In this document: piece by piece, positions 1 to 9,113 of the stretch | Layout: every line of letters starts with the position of its first letter | Position numbering within the stretch: the first letter of the stretch is position 1 | NCBI RefSeq assembly: GCF_022539505.1 | Contig: NC_061509.1 | Coordinates: 214,482,254-214,546,253 of the forward strand | Direction of reading: 5' to 3' | Source: Lolium rigidum | Lineage: Eukaryota; Streptophyta; Magnoliopsida; Poales; Poaceae | Length of the DNA: 64,000 bases | Position numbers and translations under genes: made by a program | The notes under the pieces: model-generated | The model's input: the letters and a program-made list of their open reading frames with translations, nothing else | What the model was told of the DNA's origin: nothing | Database searches by the model: none

Positions 1-773
1 GGAGCCTGGCCTGTTTGAGAGAAAATGGCATGTCTAAGTGCAATGGTTGCGCCCTTCGATGGGGACACTCTCACTCCATCCGATGGTGAGTTCGCGTTCC
101 CCTTTTCGACTTCGGTTAGGGTTTTCCAGACTCGTCTGTAGCTCCTCTGATTTGGGTTAGCAGTCGTTCTATTTAGGCTAAAATCATGATCTCTTAGTAC
201 TTATGCGTGTTCCAGTACATCTAGGAGTCATCGTGCGTGATCGGCACTACGATGCCATGGTGTGGTGATCACCACATGGGCATTGTGAAGCATGTCAATG
301 ACAATGTATTGATCACCATTCAAGGGCACGGTCACCATCATGCTCCCATTGAGGCATTGACAAGCATGTAGATGATAATGACACATATTGTATTATTATT
401 GGCATGCTTGTCAATTGGGAGAATGTACGCTAACACTCACATGGCCAATGCAGAACTAGGACTACTTGAGGTACTACCCGGAGGGGGCCGGTGCAGGGAC
501 TGGAAGACTTCACCCGTAGGGTGCAGCTCAGGCCTTAAAATGCCGCACTCATGGCCACCGTCGACGAGTTGTAGGGGGGCAGGACGCATCAGGGGCGTCG
601 TGCAAACCTGGGGCACGGTCCCTAGCGGATGGTTTTGGCCTTCATCGTGTAGCTCGACGCCACTGGCCATAGGTCTCTAAGTGTGCCGCTCGCCATGGAG
701 AAGGTGTTGTCAGCGGAGTTCACGATGAAGGTGGGCGGCCCTCCGACGAAGACGTCGATCTTGTTATGGATGG

Positions 774-978
774 TGCGAGAACAATGTGCAGCTGCAGTGG
801 AAGGGTGAAAGGCTCGCATTCTTCAAAGGTTGGAGTGAGTTCGCCTTGGAAGTCGCGATGGTCGTCGACCACACCCTTGTCTTCACCTACTAGACAATGG
901 CTTTCCAGGTGCAGATGTAAAAGCATGGTACCGTTGTATGTGGCTGCAAGAGGCATCCCCAAGGCCCTTTTGCAGGAC
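774..978 (+). pseudogene. B3 DNA-binding domain remnant
   Basis: In the frame that contains 798, the translation reads ENNVQLQWKGERLAFFKGW, then SEFALEVAMVVDHTLVFTY. This follows the B3 pattern of a hydrophobic strand, LxxGWxxFxxD-like motif and DxLVFxY, as seen in REM-type plant transcription factors. In-frame stops at 891-893 (TAG) and 918-920 (TAA) interrupt it, after which FQVQM and KHGT still fit the last B3 strands. Upstream sequence (about 690-770) is probably related but shifted in frame. There is no start codon or flanking gene structure. It lies antisense inside the presumed 4CL intron, so it is most likely a relic of gene movement or capture by a transposon. The family call rests on motif memory only. 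Confidence 0.5.
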
Positions 979-1008
979 CCGATGTTGGAATGTAAAGAGA
1001 TATGTTGA

Positions 1009-1899
1009 GAGCATCACTAGTAGTACCCCTAAACCCTCAAACCCTCAAACCAGTTTAAGGGTTGAGAATGGGCATTTTTTGGCACTTTTGAGGGGTGAAA
1101 AACAGGGGCAAAGACTAGAACCCTCAAACTGGTATGAAAGAAAATAAAAATAATATGCCACTGAGGTGGTCAACCCGACGGTGACTGGCACCGATGAGCG
1201 GCGGAGGCGGCGCTCCCGTGGCCCCCTATATGCGCGGAAGGGCGCGTTCGAGAGAGGAGGCCGCGGCAAACCTGATCGTGGCGGCGCCGCTCCTTCATGA
1301 CCGTCGGAGCTCGACCGGCGACGAGCAGCGGGGCGACCGGTGTGGGCGCGTGTGGCGGCGGAGTTCTAGGGCGAGAGGGGGAGTGCGGAGGGGCTCGGCG
1401 GGACGAGGAGCTCACCCCGGAGTCGATGGTGGCGACGGCGACGGCAGGGGAGGTCGGGAGGCGCCGCGGCGCTCGACGGCATCGGCGGCCGGACTTGGGG
1501 AAGATGGGGTCGGCAATGAAGATTGGGGGCGCCTGCGGCCGATTCATTTGGTGAGGAGGCTCGGGCGGGCGAGGTGGAGCTAACGGCGGTCGCGACGGGG
1601 TGTGGGGTGGCCGGTAGCGGCGGGGCGAGGTGGCGTCTGCCGGCGGCCAGAGTTTGGAAGCGGGGCGCGGGGCTAAAACTTCCCTCCCGCGCGCGTGTGG
1701 GGGAATAGAGGTTGTAGGAGTTGGGCCTCTCCAACCCCTACTTCTACAGGTTGAAAAGGGGTTTGAGGGTTGGGCCTTTAAATTTTTTTGAGAGTTCGAG
1801 GGTTTAGGGTTCTAGTCTACGCGTTTTTCCTCTCACAAACTATAAAAAAGCAGTTATTTTTTAGGGTTTGAGGGTTTAAGGGCTCTACTAGTCATGCTC
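1009..1899. mobile_element. Non-autonomous TIR transposon, PIF/Harbinger-like
   Basis: The ends are inverted repeats: GAGCATCACTAGTAGTACCC at 1009-1028 against GAGCATGACTAGTAGAGCCC read inward from 1899, both continuing into CCTCAAACC-rich arms. A 3-bp duplication TGA flanks it (1006-1008, 1900-1902). The 891-bp body has a GC-rich core (about 1180-1690) between AT-richer arms. Open frames in the core are low-complexity Gly/Arg/Pro and no transposase is visible. A 3-bp target duplication suits PIF/Harbinger, although TGA rather than TTA/TAA makes the superfamily tentative. Confidence 0.7.
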
Positions 1900-2217
1900 T
1901 GAGGTTGTCTAACTAGCTTGTTTGTCTATGAGTGTGTTTCTAGTGCTGGCTTGATGAGACTGTTGAACATATCTTTTTTTTTGTTTGCTAGGAGTGTGTG
2001 CCCCTTTGTAAGTACGGTACTGATTAAGCTTAATTACATTTTTTGTGTGATATGGTAATCTCGCCATATTTGAATGTGGCGAAATCTCCCCAAAGAGGAC
2101 TCCAATTCAGTCCAGGGCTCCAGGCCACCAAAAGCTTTCATATGTGCGTTTACTCACCGTGAACACCAAGTTCTTTTTGTGCATACGAATCAGACTCAAG
2201 GTTATAAAATAAGATAA

Positions 2218-2533
2218 GAGCAAGTTTAATAGTATAGCCAGCTGCTGGCAAGTTTAATAGTATAGCCAGCTGCTGGCTATAAGCCATGTGCCATGTCATT
2301 TGTAGCTAACATAGAGCCAACATGTATAATAGTGAGCTATAATTATGTACTACTTTATCAATGGATGACCCATATTTCACTCTCACAAAAGTCGCTCAGG
2401 AAGCGCGTCTTAGAGTTGGCTCTTGCATGAGAGCCCACTCCTCTTCTCTCTCCTCCTCTCTCTCCTCCAACTAAGCATGAATATATTATTTTAACCCTTA
2501 TAGCCAGCTGACTAGAACTTATTATACTTGCTC
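2218..2533. mobile_element. Tourist-type MITE with internal 28-bp duplication
   Basis: The terminal inverted repeat GAGCAAGTTTAATAGTATAG (2218-2237) matches GAGCAAGTATAATAAGTTCT read inward from 2533. The flanking duplication is TAA (2215-2217, 2534-2536), as expected for PIF/Harbinger-derived Tourist MITEs. The first part is a perfect tandem duplication of a 28-bp unit at 2221-2248 and 2249-2276, ending in CCAGCTGCTGG. No coding capacity. It sits inside the 4CL intron. Confidence 0.85.
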
Positions 2534-3266
2534 TAAGATGAAGCGATGAACCTGACAGATCTTGTAGTAGGTGAATCTTAGAATAGAAAACTGAACGAAA
2601 CTAGATTCGCTGGACTCTAGCTGCATCTGCATGTCAGGCGCGAACTTACGACAAGCGCACGTGAACAAGTTGTCACGCGTTCCACGCGCGCCCTTTTTTT
2701 GTTGTTGAGATGTTCCACGCGCGCCTTGCTCGTCTCGATCGAGTGGGCAGTGGTGTTGTTGCACGTCTACACGCAAGCCCGGTGGAGTGTAAGTGTAATT
2801 GTCTACGTGGTGTGCTTCCCCTCTCGTTGCTGACAAAACTAGTACTCTACTGTATAGTAGTAGTAGTACATGTCGTACGTCGACACAAGTCGACAAACCC
2901 GTTTTCCACTTTTAGCTACTTGTTCGGAAATCAGAAACGCCCAAAACTGTTGTTTGCGATGCTCAAGTATATTCCTACTACGGAGTACTTTCTTTTCGAA
3001 AAAAGAAAGAATGTTGCTAGTTTGTATTAAAAAGTTGACAGGTTTAATTTGTTATTTCACTAGTAAAAAAATCGCGTAAGATTCTCCTCGGGGCGTAATT
3101 TTTTGCAGTCTAGATGAAGAAACTGACCATCGTATTGAAAATAGTCGACAAGTTCAGTAAGCATGGATCATTTTGCAGTCTAGATGAAACTCCTGCATCT
3201 ATAGTTTGTACGGGAGTGCTACCAAATTCAGAAACATCAAAGCAGGCAGGCAGCAGGTAAACATAC

Positions 3267-4343
3267 CTGTCCGAAGATGGCCTGCGGCAGGCGGCCACGT
3301 AGCGCGTCCTCGAGCTCCTTGCCGAGCGGGGCGGCGCCGGAGAGCACGATCCGGATGGAGCTGAGGTCGTGCTTCTCCACCCCGGGGTTCTTGGCGAGCG
3401 CGAGCACGAGCGGCGGCACCACGGCCGCCACCGTGACGCGCCACCGCTCGATGCCCTCCAGCATGGCCCCCATCTCGAACCGGGGCATCAGCATCACGGC
3501 GGCGCCCGCCCGCAGCGCGCACAGCAGCACCGAGTTGAGCGAGAAGATGTGGAACAGCGGCAGCACGCAGAGCACCACGTCCTCCCCCGCCCGCATGTGC
3601 AGGTTCGGGTTGTCGCCGTCCACCTGCTGCGCCACGCTCGACACCAGGCCCCCGTGCGTCAGCACCACCCCCTTGGGCAGCCCCGTCGTGCCCGACGAGT
3701 AGGGCAGCGCCACCGCGTCGTCCGGCGAGATGGGCGTCCCCGCCGGGACGGCGCCCTCGTCGGCGGCCGACACGAGGGCCCAGAACGGCTGGCAGCCGTC
3801 CGGGGTGCCGCCGTCCTCGTCGATGGTGATCACGGTCAGGGCCTCGCCGATTCGTGGGAACGCCTCGTGCCGGAGCTTGTCGACGTACGCGGCCTGCGTG
3901 ACGACCAGCTTCGCGCCGGAGGCGACGAGCTGCTTGTGGATCTCCTGCGGCGTGCAGAACGGGTTCGCCGCCGTGCTGACGGCGCCGAGCATGGACGCGC
4001 CGAAGAAGGCGAGCGCGAACTCCACGGAGTTCTGCAGCAGCAGCATGATCCGGTCCCCGTGGCTCACGCCGAGCCCGTGCAGCGCCGCCGCGGCCTTGCG
4101 GCAGAGCAGGTGCGTCTCGGCGAACGTGTAGGTTTTCCCCGTGGCCGCGGTGATGAGGCACGGCGCGTCCGGGGCCGAGGCCGCCGTCGCGAAGCAGTAC
4201 TCGTGCAGGGGCATGTGGGTCGGGATGTCGATGTCCGGGAGCCTGGACCGGAAGATCGTCGTCGCCTCCGGTGCCGCCGCAACTGCCGCCTCCACGGCCA
4301 CAGTCGGCGGCTGCTGCACCTCCGGCGAAGCCACCGTGATCAT
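3267..4343 (-). CDS. 4CL: 4-coumarate:CoA ligase, first exon (partial gene)
   Basis: 4CL activates 4-coumarate and related hydroxycinnamates to CoA thioesters through an acyl-adenylate, feeding lignin and flavonoid synthesis in the cytosol. The exon encodes 359 residues in phase 0. Visible features are the [12 protein letters not shown]-terminal block typical of plant 4CLs, the AMP-binding P-loop (box I) [11 protein letters not shown] at about residues 216-226, PLFHIFSLN at about 262-270 and [10 protein letters not shown] at about 335-344. It stops at QAIFGQ with a GT donor, the same place where plant 4CL genes carry an intron before GYGMTEAGP. The C-terminal third, including the GEICIRG box II and the catalytic lysine, is outside the window. 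The [12 protein letters not shown] start is the first ATG in frame and resembles grass type I 4CLs (rice 4CL2, ryegrass 4CL3) as remembered. The frame is intact with strong GC3 bias, suggesting a functional gene. Confidence 0.93.
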
Positions 4344-4494
4344 GATCCCCTGCTTTCAAGGAACAGAGAGCTTCTTGGAATGGCCAACGAGTAGCAGAGC
4401 CTACACTGCACTGACAATGGCTCGCGAGCTCGTACCAGTGCACGCCTCGAAGGTGGAGGAGCTTAATTAGGTAAGTGAGCTTTGGGATGGTGCG

Positions 4495-4503
4495 AATATA
4501 TGC
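4495..4503 (-). promoter_or_regulatory. Probable TATA box of the 4CL gene
   Basis: On the minus strand the sequence reads GCATATATTCGC, about 150 bp upstream of the ATG at 4343. Spacing allows a leader of roughly 120 nt. No transcript data can be seen, so the start site is inferred. Confidence 0.5.
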
Positions 4504-4536
4504 AGTGGCGACGAGCGGAGGTAGGAGCGCGAGGTG

Positions 4537-4543
4537 GGTAGGT
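4537..4543 (-). promoter_or_regulatory. AC-I element (ACCTACC) in the 4CL promoter
   Basis: The minus strand reads CTCCTACCTACCCACC, containing the exact AC-I core ACCTACC, the MYB site that drives xylem expression of PAL, 4CL and other lignin genes. It lies about 35-45 bp upstream of the putative TATA box. A second related stretch (CTCCTACCTCC) sits between the two. This supports a lignin-type 4CL rather than a 4CL-like ligase. Confidence 0.6.
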
Positions 4544-4699
4544 AGGAGAAGGAGAAGACGTTGGGAGGAGGAAGGTGTGGAAGAGGCGCGAACACGCTGG
4601 CCGCCACGCTCTCCCTCGCCAACCCACCTTTCGAAAATCCCCGCATTTTTTTGCCTTTTCTTGCAGAAACGCATTTAACTGTTCCTATCCTGATACACT

Positions 4700-4949
4700 T
4701 GCTTTCTTCTCCGATCGGCGCATGTGGATCGTCTATCCATCAGTCATCCTTTCTTCCAAGTAACTGTGCTGCAAAAACTGAAGGATTATTGAACAAACTT
4801 ATCTAAATGATTAGCCTGATGTGATCAGCAACTTCAGCTGAACATCCGTGCTGGTGCATATTGGCCGTGGCAGATCCGCCGGCAGGTAGCACTTAATTTC
4901 CCGGAGAGGTACGCCCACACCATGCAGTGTTTTGGGGATAATACATCGA
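4700..4949. other. Unassigned upstream flank of 4CL
   Basis: AT-rich sequence with no open frame, inverted repeat or known element that I can recognise. It separates the 4CL promoter from the decayed transposon cluster at 4950-6900. Confidence 0.4.
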
Positions 4950-5265
4950 TCGATCTATTGTTCCTCCGGCAGCTTTATAAAAAAAAATTTGAGGACAACG
5001 TGAGATCCACGCACATTTTATACTAACGCTGCGTCCCTGACAGACGCAACAGTAAGATCCGATCAAGAAGCTCTTACTAAATAACAACGGCTACCCAATA
5101 TTCGGGGAGAGCACGAGACGGAAGTACTGTAGCCACGAGAACTCAGCACTAGATGATTTATTTAAAAGAGGCAAAAAAAGTTGTCATTTTTTTATTAATA
5201 GAAAAAAGTGGTTGGTTTATTAGCAAAAAAACGGCCAAAAACTAGAACACTACCCCACAACTGTT
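4950..5265. repeat. Left copy of a diverged direct repeat flanking copia pol
   Basis: This stretch aligns by eye with 6603-6900: both start near ATCGAT-TATT-TCCTCC, share AGCTTTATAAAA, AAGATCCGA, ACGGCTACCCAATATT and TTTATTAATAGA, and end in CCAAAAACT. The two copies flank the copia pol relic, in the positions where its LTRs would be, but no TG...CA ends could be fixed, so the identity as LTRs is only possible. Confidence 0.5.
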
Positions 5266-5549
5266 GTGGAACATAACCATCGGGAGGGCACACACAACTA
5301 CCTCTTACACATAGAAGTTGTAGACACACCGTCAAAGAGAAGATTGTGCCTGAGGTTGCTCACCAGCGTCATCATTACCACCGTGTGAAAGGTATTGGAA
5401 GCTCGAACCTCTTAGTGCCGGCGTTACTTGTATGTATAGATGGACAATATACAATTCCAGGAGTACATACGAGTTGTATACGGGGACCTACTATACCTAG
5501 GGTACAACACATTTAACACGTCTCCTCAATCAAAACTTATCTAAGTTAA

Positions 5550-6590
5550 GATTGCGTCTAAAAAAATTCAGCTACCTAGCAGAAAGTGATTTAGTAAAAC
5601 CATCCGCTAATTGATTTCCTCTAGGTATAAATCACCGAATGTCTAGAAGTTTCTGAGTCACCCTCACGAACCAAGTGGTAATCCACTTCAATATGCTTCA
5701 TCCTTGCATGAAACACTGGATTAGGTAAGTGATACATAGCTCCAATATTGTCACACCATAAACAAACAGATCTTGGTTGTGGCGCTCCCAATTCAAGCTA
5801 CAAGGTTTGAACCCATATTAACTCACTAGTAGCATTTGCTAAGGCCTTGCCTTCAGCTTCTGCACTAGAGCGAGAAACTGCGGCTTGCTTTCTTGCACTC
5901 CATGAGATCAAATTAGATTGAAAAAGAACATGGAGAATCCATCTGTGGGCCTTCTTTCATCTGGACAACCTGCCTAATCAGCATTTGAAAATGCACTAGC
6001 AAGGGTGGAATTATACTTAAGGCACTCGAATTGAAACAATCTCTCTCGGGCATCTTAAATTTCTCTTAACCGTTGTCCTGTAGTGGGTGCATGTAGAATA
6101 GACCTTATTGACTGCGAATGCTATATCAAGCCGTGTTAGTATAACATATTCTAGTGCTCCCACAATACTCATGTATCGAGTAGAATGCTCACTACTCAAG
6201 GCATCACCATCAACTATGGACAGCTTCTCAAAAGTTGATAGAGGAGTATCAACTACCTTGCATTCATGTTAACACGAGCAAGAAGATCATGCACATATTT
6301 CTCTTGTGAGAGGACAATACCATCCTCAACCCTTTTAACTTATATTTCCAAGAAGTATTGTAACTCACTAAGATCCTTGAAGCCAAAAGACAAGCCAAGA
6401 TCTGACAAGTTGGTTACAACAAACCATCAACATATATAAGCATAAATGTAGACACCCCCCCTTTGTTGTAGAAGAACAAGGGGGTATAGGTCTTGGATGC
6501 TGAAAAAACCAAGATCTTGGAGATTAAGAACTCAAACAAGCACTCGTGGCGCATGTTTCAAGCCATAGAGAGCTTTATCAAGTTCTCAAA
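5550..6590 (-). pseudogene. Ty1/copia pol relic (reverse transcriptase end and RNase H)
   Basis: Minus-strand translation shows pieces in order: an ALYGLK-like block near 6585, a degenerate YVDD region (read as YVDGLL) near 6435, GLSFGFKDLSELQYFLEI near 6390, the copia block YMSIVGALEYVILTRLDIAFAVNKV at 6017-6199 (a short open segment of 60 residues) and, in shifted frames to about 5550, RNase H landmarks equivalent to [23 protein letters not shown] and a terminal TKSL-like stretch. Many stops and frameshifts show an old inactive copy. gag, protease and integrase are absent. The tract near 5400-5540, with TGTTAAATGTGTTGTACC on the minus strand, may be part of the 3' LTR. Confidence 0.75.
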
Positions 6591-6602
6591 GATAATACGG
6601 CA

Positions 6603-6900
6603 ATCGATGTATTCATCCTCCAGAAGCTTTATAAAATATTTGGAGGATAACATGAGGTCGACACACATTTTATAGTATTGTGTTTCTCGCAGATGAAACC
6701 ATAAGATCCGAGCACGAAGCTCTCACTAAATAAAAACGGCTACCCAATATTGGGGGGGGGGGGGCGGAGTACGAGACCGAACTAGTGTTTCCATGTGAAC
6801 TCAACACTAGTTGGTTCCATTTTATTAATAGAGAAGAATAGAGTGGTTTGTTTATTAGCGGAAAGCCAACCAAAAACTGGTACAACCACTCATGTCGCCA
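6603..6900. repeat. Right copy of the diverged direct repeat flanking copia pol
   Basis: Homologous to 4950-5265 in the same orientation, and it abuts the 5'-most recognisable copia sequence. It contains a G run at about 6752-6764. If the pair are LTRs, the element has lost gag, protease and integrase. Confidence 0.45.
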
Positions 6901-7641
6901 CCCTGGCTACCCACAATTCACACTCACTAGCGAAGCGAGGATCGTCATTGATCATGTTGCGCACCAACATCATTGGCGTCACTCTACAGTGACCCCGACT
7001 TCCATGAAGAAACGACCAACAAAGAAGACCACGTTGTACCGGCAATGTAAAGCTCAAGTCAGCCGGTGCAAAACAGGTGGCTCCTCGTATAGGGACGGAT
7101 ATCTCTGACCTTGATGATAGTTTTGAAGAGAGATGTGCGAGATCAACACCGAAGAAGAACATGGCTCCCTATATATAAGCCCCTCTCTCCATTTGGAAAC
7201 CCAGGTATGAGTTTGAGGATTAGATACGAGCTTTGCTCTTGCCTCATGAGGAAACGGCTCTCTATAGGTAATCACTATTGAGTTGTATTAAGGTACCTCT
7301 CTAACTTTGGTTTTCTTTTATCTAGTACTTTGAAACTCTATCTTTGCAGTCTCTTTACTTGTTAGAATTTTACCTTTGATTTGGCAATCTTTTGCCAGGA
7401 ATTCTATCGTTCGGATCTTTTGCTTGCAACTCTATTAAGTTGGTGAATCGGACCAACAAAGACAAGTATGCTTTATTGGTGTGAGTTTGTATCTTCGTAT
7501 TCTTCACATTCATCGCCCTCTCCCTCAAGTTACTCCTAGCCACATCGTCAATCCGTGGGATCGGACAATAAAGTGGCTTAACTCACATCAATTCTGTTTT
7601 ACAAAAATAGATACTCACCTCTCTAGTACTAGTAGTATATA
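6901..7641. other. Unassigned sequence, possibly LTR-like
   Basis: No gene recognised. A TATATATAAG motif at about 7171-7180 followed by a C/T-rich tract could be the promoter of the right-hand LTR-like copy, but no boundaries are visible. Short open frames here have no family resemblance. Confidence 0.3.
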
Positions 7642-8001
7642 CTACCTCCATCTCAAAGCTTAAGAATTGTATTAGTTATAGAAAGTCAAACTATGTCAAG
7701 TTTGACCAAGTTTTTACCAAAAATCATTAACATCCAAAATATACTACCTCCATCTCAAAGCTTAAGGCTTGTATTATTTATAGAAAGTCAAACTATGTCA
7801 AGTTTGACCAAGTTTTTACCAAAAATCATTAACATCCAAAATGCATAATCAATATCACTAGGTAGATAATGAAATATATTTTCGTATGGTATCTACAAAA
7901 TATCATATTTATTAACAGATTCTTCTAAAAAAATAGTCAAACTTTACATGCTTTAATTTTTTGAAAAAAAATATAAGCTTTAAGCTTTGGGATGGAGGTA
8001 G
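7642..8001. mobile_element. Stowaway-type MITE with 102-bp tandem duplication
   Basis: The ends CTACCTCCATCTCAAAGCTT (7642 on) and CTACCTCCATCCCAAAGCTT (read inward from 8001) are inverted repeats flanked by TA on both sides (7640-7641, 8002-8003), the signature of Tc1/Mariner-derived Stowaway MITEs. The left part is duplicated in tandem with period 102 (7639-7740 and 7741-7842), so the left terminal repeat occurs twice. No coding potential. Confidence 0.85.
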
Positions 8002-8165
8002 TAGTAGTTAGCTCCACCGAATCTCTGGAATTACTGAATAGTTCAAGCGCCTCGGATCCTGTTGCCCGATCGTCATTGTCAGGTATTCATATAGTAGAAA
8101 CATCTTAGGCTGAGGCAGCGCTTCACGACCAAACGCGTTGCGCTGAATTCAGTCATCGGCAACGC

Positions 8166-8202
8166 AGGTAAAGGGATTTTTTTTTGCGGGTAGGTAAAGG
8201 GA
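8166..8202 (-). repeat. Micro-retroinsertion with 11-bp duplication
   Basis: AGGTAAAGGGA occurs at 8166-8176 and 8192-8202 around a 15-bp insert made of nine T and GCGGGT. On the minus strand the insert reads ACCCGC plus poly(A), as left by an extremely 5'-truncated LINE/SINE-machinery insertion. Confidence 0.55.
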
Positions 8203-8546
8203 ATTTTTGAGCCTAGGTACTACTGAATCCGGTTACGTAGTTGCTTGGATCTCTAAATTACAGAAATTACTGTACGGTGAGTTTCTTCCATACTATTTAT
8301 TACAAACTTGTTATTTTTCCCTAAGCTATATATTTTTGAATTTGTAAATGAAAAATGACAGGCATATACATACCGGCATCCTCTACATGTAAAAAAAATT
8401 ATTTAAAATTTCTGAAGGTTCAGAAATACGATTTTTGCGTGGAACCCAGGTCCTGTGTTGCATTTCTACAACGCAGGTATATACTTGAGGTATGCGCTTT
8501 ACCCTCCAACTCCAAGTGGCTCGGGATTTTGGTAGGATTCTGAATA
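8203..8546. other. Unassigned AT-rich stretch
   Basis: No gene, inverted repeat or known element recognised. One 62-codon open frame (8355-8543) shows no family features. Confidence 0.3.
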
Positions 8547-9113
8547 TTAAGAGAGCGAGAACTTCAAAAAAAATTCGAGACCCCCCATCCTCTCCCTCGC
8601 GTCGCCCCTCCAGGCGACCGGGGGGGAAACCCTAGATCGGGCGCCGCCAGCTCCTCCCCCCAACCTCCCTCCCCTTCTCGTCGCCCCTGGAGGCGGCCGC
8701 CGGCAAGGCTGTGCGGCGCCGGTGATGGGGGCGGCGGGGAGCTCCTCTCGGCCCCACGCGCGGCTGCAGGGAGGAAGGCGGCCGGGTGGCGGGGATGGCC
8801 TTCGCGCGGGGACTCGTCGCCGGCTCTCCTCCCGTCTCTCCCTCTTCGGCCCGGCCTCGCCGGTGCACAGGTGTGGTGGCTGGTGGCCGGGCTGTGCGCC
8901 GCCAACCGTGCGAATTCCATGGATGCAAGGCGGCGGCCTTGGGCGCGGGGTGGGGCGTCGCCAGCCTGGCGGCGGGTGATGGCGCCGGTGCTGCGTTCTG
9001 CGATCTTCGGCCGTGTGGACGGCGAAGGGGCGGCGGGCGCAGGCCTGGTGCGGAGGTCGCCCCATCGGGCCTCCGGCATCAGATCTGGACAGGTGCTCTT
9101 CCTCCCTGCGGTG
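8547..9113. other. GC-rich stretch of unknown origin, cut by R1
   Basis: About 570 bp of very GC-rich DNA with overlapping open frames on both strands that encode low-complexity Pro/Arg/Gly sequence. Such sequence occurs in 5' regions of grass LINEs and in exon 1 or leader DNA of genes, but no diagnostic motif is seen. It ends exactly where the R1 LTR begins (9114), so it is probably the left part of something that continues beyond R1. Confidence 0.35.

Larger units (their letters stand above)
1..3266 (-). other. First intron of the 4CL gene (incomplete)
   Basis: The 4CL exon ends at 3267 with a good donor (CAG then GTATGT on the minus strand, 3266-3261), so the DNA to its left is read as intron 1. 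No second exon (the family sequence GYGMTEAGPV that follows the GQ junction) is visible in any minus frame down to base 1. The intron therefore exceeds 3.2 kb or the gene is broken. It contains a B3-like remnant, a Harbinger-like element and a Tourist MITE. Stretches 1-700, 1900-2217 and 2534-3260 show nothing recognisable apart from a short direct repeat (TTTTGCAGTCTAGATGAA) near 3101 and 3172. Confidence 0.65.

Noticed and set aside
1170..1734. Overlapping open frames in the core of the Harbinger-like element
   Set aside because: Low-complexity GC-driven frames on both strands, no transposase or gene motif.
1900..2217. Possible exon 2 of 4CL
   Set aside because: No reading frame resembles the family sequence after GQ.
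3199..4674. 491-codon minus frame and 341-codon plus frame over 4CL
   Set aside because: Alternative frames of a GC-rich exon; Arg/Gly/Ala-rich and without motifs, while the 3267-4343 frame gives 4CL.
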